From contig NZ_UWPE01000001.1 of NCBI RefSeq assembly GCF_900604955.1, forward strand, positions 992,001-1,056,000: DNA of 64,000 nt. Reading direction: 5' to 3'. Under the pieces are notes generated by a model. The model was not told the origin of the DNA. It made no database searches and was given only the letters and a program-made list of their open reading frames with translations. This document shows positions 26,354-35,023 of this stretch, piece after piece. Position 1 is the first letter of the stretch. The number at the start of each line of letters is the position of its first letter. Origin of the DNA: Neoactinobaculum massilliense. Lineage in GTDB: Bacteria > Actinomycetota > Actinomycetes > Actinomycetales > Actinomycetaceae. The translations under genes were made by a program, and so were the position numbers.

Positions 26354-29008
26354 TTACATCTCTTCGTACTCGGTGCGAGCAATCAGCTCGTCCTGAATTG
26401 GCTTGGCCACCTCAACCCAATACTGGGTAAAGCCGGCCACGCGGATGAGCAGGTCGCGGTATTCCTGCGGCTTCTTCTGCGCATCCTTGAGCATGCGGGA
26501 ATCCACCACGTTGAACTGGATGTGGTAGCCGCCCTGATCCATGAACTCCTTGATCATCTGCAGCATCTTGCGGGAGCCCTGGGTGCCCTTGATGGACGCC
26601 GGGTGCATCTTCATGTTGAGCTGTGTGTTCTTGAAATTCGTGTGATCAATGACCGTGGCGGAGTTAAGCACCGCGTAGGGGCCATTCGTGTCGGTGCCCG
26701 GGTACGGGGACTGTCCACCGTCGGCCAGCGTCACGCCCGCAAGGCGCCCATCAGCGGACGCAATATCCGCCTGACCGAGCGGTCCGTGAGTAGAGGTGGA
26801 GAGCATGGAGCCCACCCACTTGTGGCCAAACACGTCGGTGACGGCCTCGGCCGCGTCCTTGAACGTCTGCGCCACATCCACGTAGATGTTGTCCACATAC
26901 CTGTCATCATTACCGAACTTGGGGGCGCGCAGGCACAGCGCCTGGATACGCTCCCAATCAGGGTTGGAGACGGACTTGACCTGGTCCAGCATCGAGAACT
27001 TGCCCGTCTTGAGCGCGGACTCGTACCCAAAGTTGTTGAGGAGCGCGTCGCGGAGCTCATCGAGGGAGAATGCGTGCTCATCAAACACATTCTTCTTGAT
27101 GGAGGCGAGCGAGTTCGCCACGTTCACCTGGCCGGTAATCCAGGTGGTGAAGCACCGGTTGTAGCGATTCCCCTGGTGATCGATATCGGCGCCCTTCTCC
27201 AAGCAGTCGGCCGTCATAGCGGAGTAAAGCATGGGCTGGTCAATCTCGAAGGCGGACTTCGTCTTGAAGTTGTACAGCTCCTCAAATACGCGCGTTACCT
27301 CCTTGAACTTATAGTCAAAGTCCTCATAGAGCTCCTCGTACGTGGAGAAGGTCTTGTGCTCCGCCGGGAACACGCGCACGCCGGTACGCGGGTCAACGCC
27401 GTCGAACAACACCAGCTCCAGGATCTTGGGCACGTTAATGAAGTTGATGCCGGAGGCCGAATAGGCACCGGCCCCCACCTTCCCCTCCTGAATGGCACCC
27501 GGCTGAATCTCCAGGCAGCCGCCCACGGACCAGGACCGCGCATCCTCAAGTGTGATGCCCTCGTCACGGAAGTACTTCATGCAGTACTCCACGCCCACGC
27601 GGTTGGATACCCAGGCGGGCATGCCCGAACCCGTCTTATTGCATTCGATCGCCTTCATAAGGAATTTCTCAGACAGCTTGCCGTCATAGAGCACGGTGAG
27701 TGTCGGGGAAACAGTGGGGCAATTGATAGCGGCCTCGAGGAAGAGGTACTCAAGTTCGTTATCGCCGGCGCTACCATCCGGGTTCTGCCCGCCCAGGCAA
27801 ATGTTGTTGAAGGTGTTGCCGGAGAGAATGCCCGTGGTGGCCGTGGAGGTTGCGATCTCCAGCTCCGTGTACTTCACGCGCATGCACTCGAGCACTTCAA
27901 GCGTCTGCTCCCGGCTAATCTTGCCCTCATCCATGTCCTTCTTCCAGTACGGATAAAGGACGGCGCCCAGACGCCCCGGCGAGAACCCAAAACCCTGCAT
28001 CTCGTTGTACACCTCGAGGTGTGCGGACCAGTGCAGCTGTACGGCATCCATGAAGTTCCGCGGCGGCTTCTCGGCGATCCAGTACAGGCGCTCCGAGATG
28101 TCCTCAAACTCCTTCTTCTGCGCCGCATCCGCTTCCGCCTCGGCTAGCTCAGCCGCCTTCTTGGCGTACTTGCGGATCCACACCTGCACACCCTCAATGG
28201 TGGCGATGGTGCCCAGCCAGAACGCGACCTTGTCCACGTTCTGTCCGTCATGCGATTCCTTCTCAATGTATTCGCGGCAGCGTTCCTTCATGCCCTCGAA
28301 GCCCACCGTGAAGAGGAGGGCGAAGGAGTTGACGGAGCGGCCGTGGCGGTTGCCGTACTCCATATCGGAGCTCATCAAAACCGCGTTCTTGAAATTGACC
28401 AGCTTCTGGTACTCGGGGTGCATCTCACCCCACATGTAGGACGTTTCCTCCACGGAGGCGTTGTTCCAGTAGCGACACGTCTCGAGCAGTGCGTCGTATT
28501 CTTCACGCGGGAGTCCGTAGCGCTTCGAGATAGAGATGAGCTCATCCGTATCGTGCGCCACCACGCCGCCGCCTTCGGAGAGGATGGTGACTTCCTCGAG
28601 GGCCGCGTTCGAAGCATGCCCGGCATCATGCTGCTTACGCTCGTCGTCGCGCAGGATGGCGGTGTTCGCGGTCCACGGCACCAGGGAGGCGCCACGCACG
28701 TACTTGTTGCGGCTCATGACGATGAGTTCACCCTTGCGGATGGCCGGCTCCAGATGGCTGAACGCCTCCTTCATGGCCAGGCCACGGCGCAGGAACGGAT
28801 GCCGTCCCTTATTGGCCTCCCACCCCTTCGTGTACCAGATGGGGAAGGTGGAATCGAGCATGAGCTTGGCGTCGTAGTAATCCTGCAGGAGCTTCTTGGC
28901 GCGGCTCAGCGTTTTCGGCTTGACCTCGCGATCGCTCATCTCCGCGGGGCGTTCACCATAGGCGAAGAGCAGTCCGCTCTCGTCCGGTTCTGTCGCTGTA
29001 GTAGACAT
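26354..29008 (-). CDS. Glycyl radical enzyme, arylacetate (hydroxyphenylacetate/indoleacetate) decarboxylase type
   Basis: An 884-residue oxygen-sensitive enzyme that works through a glycyl radical made by the activase nearby. The thiyl site is Cys498 with Glu500 in GGCLEIQPG, the glycyl radical is Gly859 in RVAGFTQYW. The tail KPIQDELIARTEY, together with STHGPLGQADIASADGRLAG and MHPASIKGTQGSRK, closely resembles hydroxyphenylacetate decarboxylase and its indoleacetate and phenylacetate relatives, rather than pyruvate formate-lyase (adjacent Cys-Cys) or choline lyase. No gene for the small iron-sulfur subunit of HpdBC is present, which points to the single-subunit (indoleacetate or phenylacetate) branch or a new activity. 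ATG 29008 has GGAGCAAT just upstream. It heads the six-gene operon. Confidence 0.93.
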   Translation of the reverse strand: MSTTATEPDESGLLFAYGERPAEMSDREVKPKTLSRAKKLLQDYYDAKLMLDSTFPIWYTKGWEANKGRHPFLRRGLAMKEAFSHLEPAIRKGELIVMSRNKYVRGASLVPWTANTAILRDDERKQHDAGHASNAALEEVTILSEGGGVVAHDTDELISISKRYGLPREEYDALLETCRYWNNASVEETSYMWGEMHPEYQKLVNFKNAVLMSSDMEYGNRHGRSVNSFALLFTVGFEGMKERCREYIEKESHDGQNVDKVAFWLGTIATIEGVQVWIRKYAKKAAELAEAEADAAQKKEFEDISERLYWIAEKPPRNFMDAVQLHWSAHLEVYNEMQGFGFSPGRLGAVLYPYWKKDMDEGKISREQTLEVLECMRVKYTELEIATSTATTGILSGNTFNNICLGGQNPDGSAGDNELEYLFLEAAINCPTVSPTLTVLYDGKLSEKFLMKAIECNKTGSGMPAWVSNRVGVEYCMKYFRDEGITLEDARSWSVGGCLEIQPGAIQEGKVGAGAYSASGINFINVPKILELVLFDGVDPRTGVRVFPAEHKTFSTYEELYEDFDYKFKEVTRVFEELYNFKTKSAFEIDQPMLYSAMTADCLEKGADIDHQGNRYNRCFTTWITGQVNVANSLASIKKNVFDEHAFSLDELRDALLNNFGYESALKTGKFSMLDQVKSVSNPDWERIQALCLRAPKFGNDDRYVDNIYVDVAQTFKDAAEAVTDVFGHKWVGSMLSTSTHGPLGQADIASADGRLAGVTLADGGQSPYPGTDTNGPYAVLNSATVIDHTNFKNTQLNMKMHPASIKGTQGSRKMLQMIKEFMDQGGYHIQFNVVDSRMLKDAQKKPQEYRDLLIRVAGFTQYWVEVAKPIQDELIARTEYEEM

Positions 29009-29172
29009 TATTGCTCCAAACCTCTTTGTCTGAGACTGGCCCTGGATCTCCAGTGCCTACTGAGAACGATATGAGGAGCTCAGCGGGCGGTCATCGGCCA
29101 GCGCGGCCAAGGTTCCCACCCCGATTTTTGGACTCACCGCACAACGATTGTCCGCAGCACACAAATTCTTGC

Positions 29173-29228
29173 CATGCTAGCGGGCTCTTGTCGCGCTAGC
29201 ATGCTTTCTTCCCGTGCTAGCGGGCTCT
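29173..29228. repeat. GCTAGC repeat cluster upstream of the glycyl radical operon
   Basis: CATGCTAGCG (29173-29182) and CGCTAGCATG (29194-29203) form an exact inverted repeat with an 11-base spacer. TGCTAGCGGGCTCT occurs twice as a direct repeat (29175-29188 and 29215-29228). Each of the three half-sites carries the palindrome GCTAGC. The set is a plausible multi-site operator about 165-220 bases before the enzyme start. Confidence 0.5.
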
Positions 29229-29308
29229 CCGGCCGCCCGGAAGCTACGCAGGGACGCACCCACTACGGCGTCGTGATAGAAAAACTACCTTCCACGTCAT
29301 GGCGACCC

Positions 29309-29317
29309 TGGTATAGT
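29309..29317 (+). promoter_or_regulatory. Candidate extended -10 promoter for the ProP-like gene
   Basis: TGGTATAGT matches an extended -10 element (TGnTATAAT with one change) about 115 bases before the start codon. The -35 region is not convincing. Confidence 0.35.
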
Positions 29318-29431
29318 AGCCGCGTCGGATGGTGAGTGGCACGCATTTCCGGTATTTCATTACCTCGCCGGGCGCCCTCCCCCGATTACGAGTGAACCTA
29401 CAGGTGGTTCGCGTAAAGGACGGAATTTCGC

Positions 29432-31525
29432 ATGAAACGTGAGCGAACCAACGCTCGTCGCACTCAGGCGGGCCGGGCCGAAGCGCGGGATGCCCGCAAG
29501 CGCCTGAACGCCGAACGAAAGGCGGAAAAGGCTCGCCTCAAGGCGGAGGATATGCGCCGCAGGCGCCGCCTTCGCCGGGGCGACGTGACCGTGGTGGAAG
29601 AATCCACGCTCAAAAAGGCCATTTTTGGCTCCGTCGTAGGAAACATTATGGAGTGGTACGACGTGGGCGTATACGGCTATTTGGCCGTCATTCTGGGCCA
29701 GCTGTTCCTTCCCGGTGCCTCCTCGGCCGTACAAAATCTATTTTCGCTCGCCGTATTTTCCGTGACATTTATTGCCCGGCCCGTGGGTGGCGTTATCTTG
29801 GGACAGCTCGGTGACAGGCTGGGCCGCAAGGAAGTACTTGCCTTCACGCTGACAATGATGGCGCTCGCCACCACGCTGATCGGTATCCTGCCCACCTACG
29901 CGGCAATCGGTGCCGCCGCCCCCATCCTGCTCATCGCGCTCAAGCTGATTCAGGGCTTCTCCACCGGTGGCGAATACGCGGGCGCCACAACCTTTATTAC
30001 CGAGTACGCGCCCGATAAGAAGCGCGGATTTTATTCGTCGCTCCTGGACTGGGGCTCATATATGGGCTATTCCATTGGCGCCGCGCTGGTGTCCACGCTC
30101 CAGCTCACGGTCACCGATGATTTCATGAACTCCTGGGGCTGGCGTATCCCGTTCCTCATCGCACTCCCGATGGGCGCCATTGCCCTTTACTTCCGCACCC
30201 ATATTGAGGACACGCCCGCCTTCGTGGACTCGCAGGGCAGCGCCGGGGCGGAGAATGACGAAGGCTCCGAATACGAGGTGCGCATCACCGACATTCGCGA
30301 GGCCGCCAAAGATGACACGCAGGACAGCCCGAAGAGTGTGGCCGCGCTGGTGCGCACGTACTGGCGCGAACTACTGACGGCCTTCTTCCTGGTAGCCTCC
30401 GCCAACACCATTGGGTACGCGCTCACCAGCTACATGCCCACCTACTTGACGTCCACCATGGGGTACGACGCCGCACACGGCAATTTGCTCACCCTGCCAA
30501 TTCTGCTGCTCGTGGCCTTCATGATCCCCTGTGCGGGCTGGATCTCGGACCACACCGGCCGGCGTGTGGTGATGTTCGCCGGTATGATCGTGGCAATCGT
30601 GGGTGCGCTGCCCGCTTTCAAACTCATCAACCTCGGGCACAATTGGGCCACCATCCTGGGCCTGTTCCTGCTGGCTCTCCCGGTGGCACTACTCATCGGC
30701 AATCAGTCCTCTACCCTGCCCGCCATGTTCCCCACCTCCTCCCGCTACGGCGGCATGGGCATTTCCTTCAACCTGGCTATTGCCCTGCTGGGTGGTACCG
30801 CCGGCCTCATCATGGAGGCCCTGGTGACCGCCACCGGCAATCAATATGCACCCGCCTGGTGGATCATCTTCCTGTCCGTCATTGGGCTGGTTGCCACCAC
30901 GCAAATCAAGGAATCCGCGCGGCGCCCACTGCCCGGATCGATGCCCTCGGTGGAAACACCCGAGGAGGCCGAGGAGTTGGTAGCCACCCAGGAGGAGAAC
31001 CCGGATGTGGATGTGGAGAGCATTTTCGCCCATGCCCCGTTCCGCGTGATCTCCGAGCAGCCCACTGTCAAGGAGGCACTAGCCGAGCTTGAGGTGGCAC
31101 GCGCGAATGAGCGTGAAGCCCGCGAGGCGCTCCGCCAGGCGCGCAAGGCCACGGCCAATGCGGTCACCGCCGTCAAACTCGCCAAGCGCGAGGACCACGA
31201 GATTCGACGGGCGGACCGGCGCGGGTTGCGGGCACGGCTTCCCCGCCTCCACCGGAGCCACGCGGCCGCCGGCACGGGCGTGACAATTTCTTCCGCGCAC
31301 GAAGGTTCGGCCGCGACAGACAGTTCCGTGGCAGACGAGCAGTCGACGACGCGCGGCCACCGCCAAGCAGCGGCGGATTCACAGGACACCGGCTCCAGCG
31401 CTCCCACCGGGGCAGCGCCTAGCACACCGGCAAATTCGCAACCGGCCGCGGGTGCAGAGGCGAGGCAAGGCGGCGCTCCCGGCAGCGATTCGCAGCCGGC
31501 TGAACCTGAGGAACGGTCAGAGTAG
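29432..31525 (+). CDS. MHS-family MFS transporter (ProP-like) with charged N- and C-terminal extensions
   Basis: A 697-residue inner-membrane H+ symporter. The transport core (about residues 60-500) has GNIMEWYDVGVYGYLAVILGQ, GDRLGRKEVLAF and KLIQGFSTGGEYAGATTFI, matching ProP/shikimate-type MHS carriers; a hydrophilic loop of about 55 residues lies between helices 6 and 7. The N-terminus adds about 50 residues of Arg/Lys/Ala-rich helix. The C-terminus adds about 200 residues: a probable coiled coil (ALAELEVARANEREAREAL) and then a Ser/Ala/Gly/Pro-rich tail. ProP of E. coli has a C-terminal coiled coil for osmosensing, so a compatible-solute role is plausible but inferred. Start ATG 29432; AAAGGAC upstream. 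A terminator follows. Confidence 0.87.
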   Translation: MKRERTNARRTQAGRAEARDARKRLNAERKAEKARLKAEDMRRRRRLRRGDVTVVEESTLKKAIFGSVVGNIMEWYDVGVYGYLAVILGQLFLPGASSAVQNLFSLAVFSVTFIARPVGGVILGQLGDRLGRKEVLAFTLTMMALATTLIGILPTYAAIGAAAPILLIALKLIQGFSTGGEYAGATTFITEYAPDKKRGFYSSLLDWGSYMGYSIGAALVSTLQLTVTDDFMNSWGWRIPFLIALPMGAIALYFRTHIEDTPAFVDSQGSAGAENDEGSEYEVRITDIREAAKDDTQDSPKSVAALVRTYWRELLTAFFLVASANTIGYALTSYMPTYLTSTMGYDAAHGNLLTLPILLLVAFMIPCAGWISDHTGRRVVMFAGMIVAIVGALPAFKLINLGHNWATILGLFLLALPVALLIGNQSSTLPAMFPTSSRYGGMGISFNLAIALLGGTAGLIMEALVTATGNQYAPAWWIIFLSVIGLVATTQIKESARRPLPGSMPSVETPEEAEELVATQEENPDVDVESIFAHAPFRVISEQPTVKEALAELEVARANEREAREALRQARKATANAVTAVKLAKREDHEIRRADRRGLRARLPRLHRSHAAAGTGVTISSAHEGSAATDSSVADEQSTTRGHRQAAADSQDTGSSAPTGAAPSTPANSQPAAGAEARQGGAPGSDSQPAEPEERSE

Positions 31526-31530
31526 TGCAT

Positions 31531-31560
31531 AGGTGCCCCGCCGGTGGCGGGGCACCTTTC
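31531..31560 (+). terminator. Intrinsic terminator of the ProP-like gene
   Basis: A 12-bp perfect stem AGGTGCCCCGCC/GGCGGGGCACCT with a 3-base loop is followed by TTCTGTGTT, five bases after the stop codon. Confidence 0.85.
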
Positions 31561-31605
31561 TGTGTTACGTAGAGGCAGGCATCCGCGACTGCGATGGTTT
31601 GATCC

Positions 31606-33246
31606 TCATGCGTGCAGGAGGGCACGCAGGAGCGTGGCTCTCCTCTCCAGGTACTCACTCGCGCTTGGCCAACCGGCGTCAAAATCGATGGAGCCATCCG
31701 GATCGATAATATCCAGGACGCGTTTCCGACCTATATGCCGTTCCGCGAGCTCGCATAGCGCCAGGTCTTCGAATGCATCGCGCAGCATTTCCGAGCGAAG
31801 TGAGCCGAGAGGCTCTCCATGCGCCCCGGGATAGAGGATGAAGGCATCCCCCGAGATCAACGATCCGCCCGCGGATGTGTCGATGAATGGATGGATCGGC
31901 CGCACCGACAGTGCCGCATTGTAGAAGTTCAACGCCCAGTGTAGAAAACCTTTGACCTGAAACTTGTACATGTGCCAACCGATCATCCGATGACGAATGC
32001 CGCGCTGAGCAATGAAGCGATTAGCGACCCTGCGGTCTTGAGCCACGCAGTAGTAAACCCACGTGGGTGTGACGCCCGATTGACGGAACGCCCGAACGGC
32101 ATTCGTCGCTACGACGGGTGTCTCAACGGCGCTGGCGAATAGTGGATCAGAGACCGCGTCAAGAATATGCGAGCCTTCCAGCAGGGAACGAACCAATTTT
32201 TCCGCCAGTTCATAGGACTCGTGGGTACTTTGGTTGGGTTCGTCAGAAATATGGAAGAACACGTGGTCAGTTCCAAACGCGTCATCCAAGAACTTGCGCA
32301 CGAATGGCACCAGCTCCGTGAGGAAGAACCGGTACTCCCGGTCCTGCGCATTCGTACCCCAACCGAACATCGGTTCCGGCCCGCTGCCACAATCAACCCA
32401 AAACTGAGGGGCAAACTTTGCACCCCATTGGGTGAACAGGTGTGGTACTTCGACAGACGAGTATCCCATCCTTCGCATCAGGTCAATCCAGCGGTCGGCA
32501 CGGCGGGTGCCGAACTGATAGTGTCCATCGCCCGTGCGCGTGATCTCAAGTAATTGAGTGGGGGTTCTGTAGTGACAGGGCGCCGTGTCCACCGGAGGTG
32601 TCCAGAGCGGCATCATTACGGAATTAAAACCCGTGTACCGCGCCGCTTCAAGGAACTGTTCGATGACACGCCAGTGCTTTTCACCCCACACATCCGTCTG
32701 ATAAACGTGCGCCAGACTGTCGCAGTGAAACCATGTTGTGATGGTTGCCGTTGTTTCCGGTAGGCACCCACCTACCGTTGTAATGGGCAGCTCAGCGTCA
32801 ATGATGTTTTTCTCGCGAGACGGATCCGAAAGCCGTACGCGGACCGACGTCGCCGGCAGGCCCACCCGAATCCAGATGCTGTGCCATCCCGTGTGCTGAC
32901 GGACAATGTCGTAGCACCGCCCGTCAGAATCCGTCGGCGAGAGCAGTTCAAGGAGATCCGGATAGAGTCCAGCCTGATCAGCTATGTTGGCAGCGCTATC
33001 CGGCGTGAAGCTCGGGATCTGAACCGGAACTAATCTCACCTGAGATACGTCCACCGATGCGTCCGAGGCCACCTCCAATTTCAGATGTGTGTCATCAAGA
33101 CCGGGGCTTGTATCGAGCCACGCCACCTGGAAGCAGACGCGCTGCCCCGCTACGCCCATGAGCGGGGTGTTCAGTGCCGGAGGCGCATCCCAGGGCGCAA
33201 CTTTCGTCAGGCAATCAACCAATTCTCCGCGAAAACGATCAGTCAT
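31606..33246 (-). CDS. DUF4091 / GH123-like glycoside hydrolase
   Basis: A 546-residue protein with an N-terminal beta-rich region (about 1-160), a TIM-barrel-like catalytic part and the DUF4091 region (FLHWALNFYN, AGGSLISGDAFILYPG). The Asp335-Glu336 pair in FHISDEPNQ matches the Asp-Glu catalytic pair of GH123-type enzymes that use the substrate's acetamido group, so a beta-N-acetylhexosaminidase role is plausible. No signal peptide is seen, so it would act on an imported sugar in the cytoplasm. Its ATG overlaps the stop of the permease gene (ATGA), tying it to the sugar ABC importer. Codon use is less GC-rich than in the flanking housekeeping genes. Confidence 0.85.
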   Translation of the reverse strand: MTDRFRGELVDCLTKVAPWDAPPALNTPLMGVAGQRVCFQVAWLDTSPGLDDTHLKLEVASDASVDVSQVRLVPVQIPSFTPDSAANIADQAGLYPDLLELLSPTDSDGRCYDIVRQHTGWHSIWIRVGLPATSVRVRLSDPSREKNIIDAELPITTVGGCLPETTATITTWFHCDSLAHVYQTDVWGEKHWRVIEQFLEAARYTGFNSVMMPLWTPPVDTAPCHYRTPTQLLEITRTGDGHYQFGTRRADRWIDLMRRMGYSSVEVPHLFTQWGAKFAPQFWVDCGSGPEPMFGWGTNAQDREYRFFLTELVPFVRKFLDDAFGTDHVFFHISDEPNQSTHESYELAEKLVRSLLEGSHILDAVSDPLFASAVETPVVATNAVRAFRQSGVTPTWVYYCVAQDRRVANRFIAQRGIRHRMIGWHMYKFQVKGFLHWALNFYNAALSVRPIHPFIDTSAGGSLISGDAFILYPGAHGEPLGSLRSEMLRDAFEDLALCELAERHIGRKRVLDIIDPDGSIDFDAGWPSASEYLERRATLLRALLHA

Positions 33247-34049
33247 CCCTTAATCCCCGATAGCGCGATCCCTTGCACGAAGCTCTTCTGCATGAAGCAG
33301 TACACCAAGAACGGAACCGTAAAGGCAACAACCGAACCCGCCATCACCATGCCGTACTGCGTGAGGAACTTTCCGGACAGTTGAGCCACCGCGAGCGTCA
33401 CTGTCTTCGCCTCATCAGAGGACAGTGTGATCAGCGGCCAGAGAAAATCGTTCCACGCATTGAGGAAGGTAAAGATGGCCAGGGCCACCAGTACCGGTCG
33501 AATGAGCGGAACAACAATGCGCACCAGAATCCGAAAGTCAGAGGCCCCATCAATTTTCGCCGCCTCCAGCAGGGATTTCGGTACCGAGGACATGAACTGG
33601 CGAATAAGGAACACGCCAAATGCCCCGATAAAGGGGATGGCCAAGGAGAAATAACTCCCCAGGATTCCCATTTTCTTGAACATGAGAAAAAGCGGGATCA
33701 TGGTGACCTGGCCGGGCACCATCAGCGTGAGGAGATAGATCCAAAAGATTTTCTCAGAACCCGGAAACTTCTTAAACGCAAAACCATACGCGGCGAGCAC
33801 GCAGATAAGCACATTCATCACGATGGCCAGCAATGTAACTATCGTTGAGGTCAGCAGGGCCTTCCCCAGTCCCTGCGCCGAGAAGAGATGAATGTAGTTG
33901 TCAAGGGTGAACTTATCCCACGAGATTTTGAAATCCAGCGTGGTGGTTTTCTGCAGGCTCGTAACGAGCATCATTCCAAACGGTAAAATACACAGAACAA
34001 CCATCAGTGCGATAAACGCGTCAAAGAGATAGCGCAGGAGTTTTCCCAT
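33243..34049 (-). CDS. Sugar ABC transporter permease, MalG/LacG type
   Basis: A 268-residue membrane subunit with six helices. The coupling loop EAAKIDGASDFRILVRIVVPLIRP is a textbook EAA motif of carbohydrate (CUT1) importers, and the end FVQGIALSGIKG is typical of MalG-type proteins. The ATG shares one base with the stop of the partner permease (TGATG), indicating strict co-translation. No ATPase gene lies in this operon, so the transporter must borrow a shared ATPase such as an MsiK-like protein encoded elsewhere. Confidence 0.93.
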   Translation of the reverse strand: MGKLLRYLFDAFIALMVVLCILPFGMMLVTSLQKTTTLDFKISWDKFTLDNYIHLFSAQGLGKALLTSTIVTLLAIVMNVLICVLAAYGFAFKKFPGSEKIFWIYLLTLMVPGQVTMIPLFLMFKKMGILGSYFSLAIPFIGAFGVFLIRQFMSSVPKSLLEAAKIDGASDFRILVRIVVPLIRPVLVALAIFTFLNAWNDFLWPLITLSSDEAKTVTLAVAQLSGKFLTQYGMVMAGSVVAFTVPFLVYCFMQKSFVQGIALSGIKG

Positions 34050-34942
34050 CAGTCCTTCTCCTTCATGATGCGGTTCTGAATGACCGAGGCGGCAATGATG
34101 AACAGCATGAGGATCATCGCGATAGCGGACGCATAGCCCATTCGGAAGTTCTCGAAACCGGCCTGATAGATCAACATCACTATTGTTGTGGTGGCGCCAC
34201 CCGGTCCCCCGCCCGTCATGACGTACACCAGGTCAAAGACTTGGAAGGAGCCAATAGTCGCGAGAATAAGGCACAGCAAAATAATCGGGCGAAGGCTCGG
34301 CAGAGTGATGTTGAAGAACTGTTGTAAACGTGAGGCGCCGTCAATTTCCGCCGCCTCGTAGTAATCACGCGGAATATCGAGCACTCCCGCGTAGAAGAAC
34401 ACCAGATAGTACCCGATCCCCTTCCACACGGATACCAGTGCAACGCTCAAGAGCGCCATCCCGGGATTCCCAAGGAAGTTAACCGTGTTTAGTCCTAGCG
34501 CGGACAGCCAAATATTGAAGAGACCTGAATCTGCCGCGAGCAGGTACTTCCACACGGCACCTACAATCACCAGCGATGCAATCGCGGGGACAAACAGCAG
34601 GGAGCGCATAATACTTGAGAGCCGCCTATGCTTCGTTTTAGACAAGACTTCTGCAATACCCAGTGCAATGAGCAGCTGTAGCGGCACCGAAATCACGGTG
34701 AAAATAATCGTGATTTTTAGGGCATTCCAAAAGTTTGCGTCAGCAAAGAGGTCTTTGTAGTTATCGAGTCCGGTGAACTGCGGGCTAGAGAAAATATCGT
34801 AATCGGTGAATGAAAAGTAGATCGAACAGATAATGGGTACAACCGCAATGACCAGAAGAATGAGGAATGACGGCGCAACATAGAGTGCACCAGACCACCG
34901 GCTGATGCGCGACCGTCGAGTATGACGTTCCTGTTGAGACAT
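34049..34942 (-). CDS. Sugar ABC transporter permease, MalF/LacF type
   Basis: A 297-residue membrane subunit. A short basic N-terminus is followed by the first helix, the TGLDNYKDLF segment in the periplasmic region, and the EAA coupling loop EAAEIDGASRLQQFFNITLPSLRPI. The end MTGGGPGGATTTIVMLIYQAGF and MGYASAIAMILM is diagnostic of CUT1 permeases. It follows the binding-protein gene by 81 bases and is fused by a one-base overlap to the MalG-type gene. Confidence 0.93.
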   Translation of the reverse strand: MSQQERHTRRSRISRWSGALYVAPSFLILLVIAVVPIICSIYFSFTDYDIFSSPQFTGLDNYKDLFADANFWNALKITIIFTVISVPLQLLIALGIAEVLSKTKHRRLSSIMRSLLFVPAIASLVIVGAVWKYLLAADSGLFNIWLSALGLNTVNFLGNPGMALLSVALVSVWKGIGYYLVFFYAGVLDIPRDYYEAAEIDGASRLQQFFNITLPSLRPIILLCLILATIGSFQVFDLVYVMTGGGPGGATTTIVMLIYQAGFENFRMGYASAIAMILMLFIIAASVIQNRIMKEKD

Positions 34943-35023
34943 GACACACTTCCGTGACAGCCCGGAGCGGCGGGGAGTCGTAGCGCTGCGGGTGACAACC
35001 GCCGCGACCCCCTGCGGCCCTAG

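Larger units (their letters stand above)
29009..29431. other. Divergent control region between the glycyl radical operon and a ProP-like gene
   Basis: No gene is supported in these 423 bases. They hold the GCTAGC repeat cluster at 29173-29228, a variant of the recurring ACGACGTCGT palindrome (ACGGCGTCGT, 29265-29274), and a likely extended -10 promoter (TGGTATAGT) for the rightward gene at 29309-29317. The ribosome-binding site for the rightward gene is AAAGGAC near 29416. Confidence 0.6.

Noticed and set aside
26348-28147. Long open frame on the plus strand opposite the glycyl radical enzyme gene (about 600 codons)
   Set aside because: It mirrors the coding frame of a well-supported enzyme, has no ribosome-binding site, and its His/Val/Arg-rich product matches antisense of GC-biased codons.
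26354-29008. Assignment of the glycyl radical enzyme as pyruvate formate-lyase or choline TMA-lyase
   Set aside because: It has a single catalytic Cys followed by x-Glu rather than adjacent Cys-Cys, and its C-terminal stretch resembles arylacetate decarboxylases rather than CutC.
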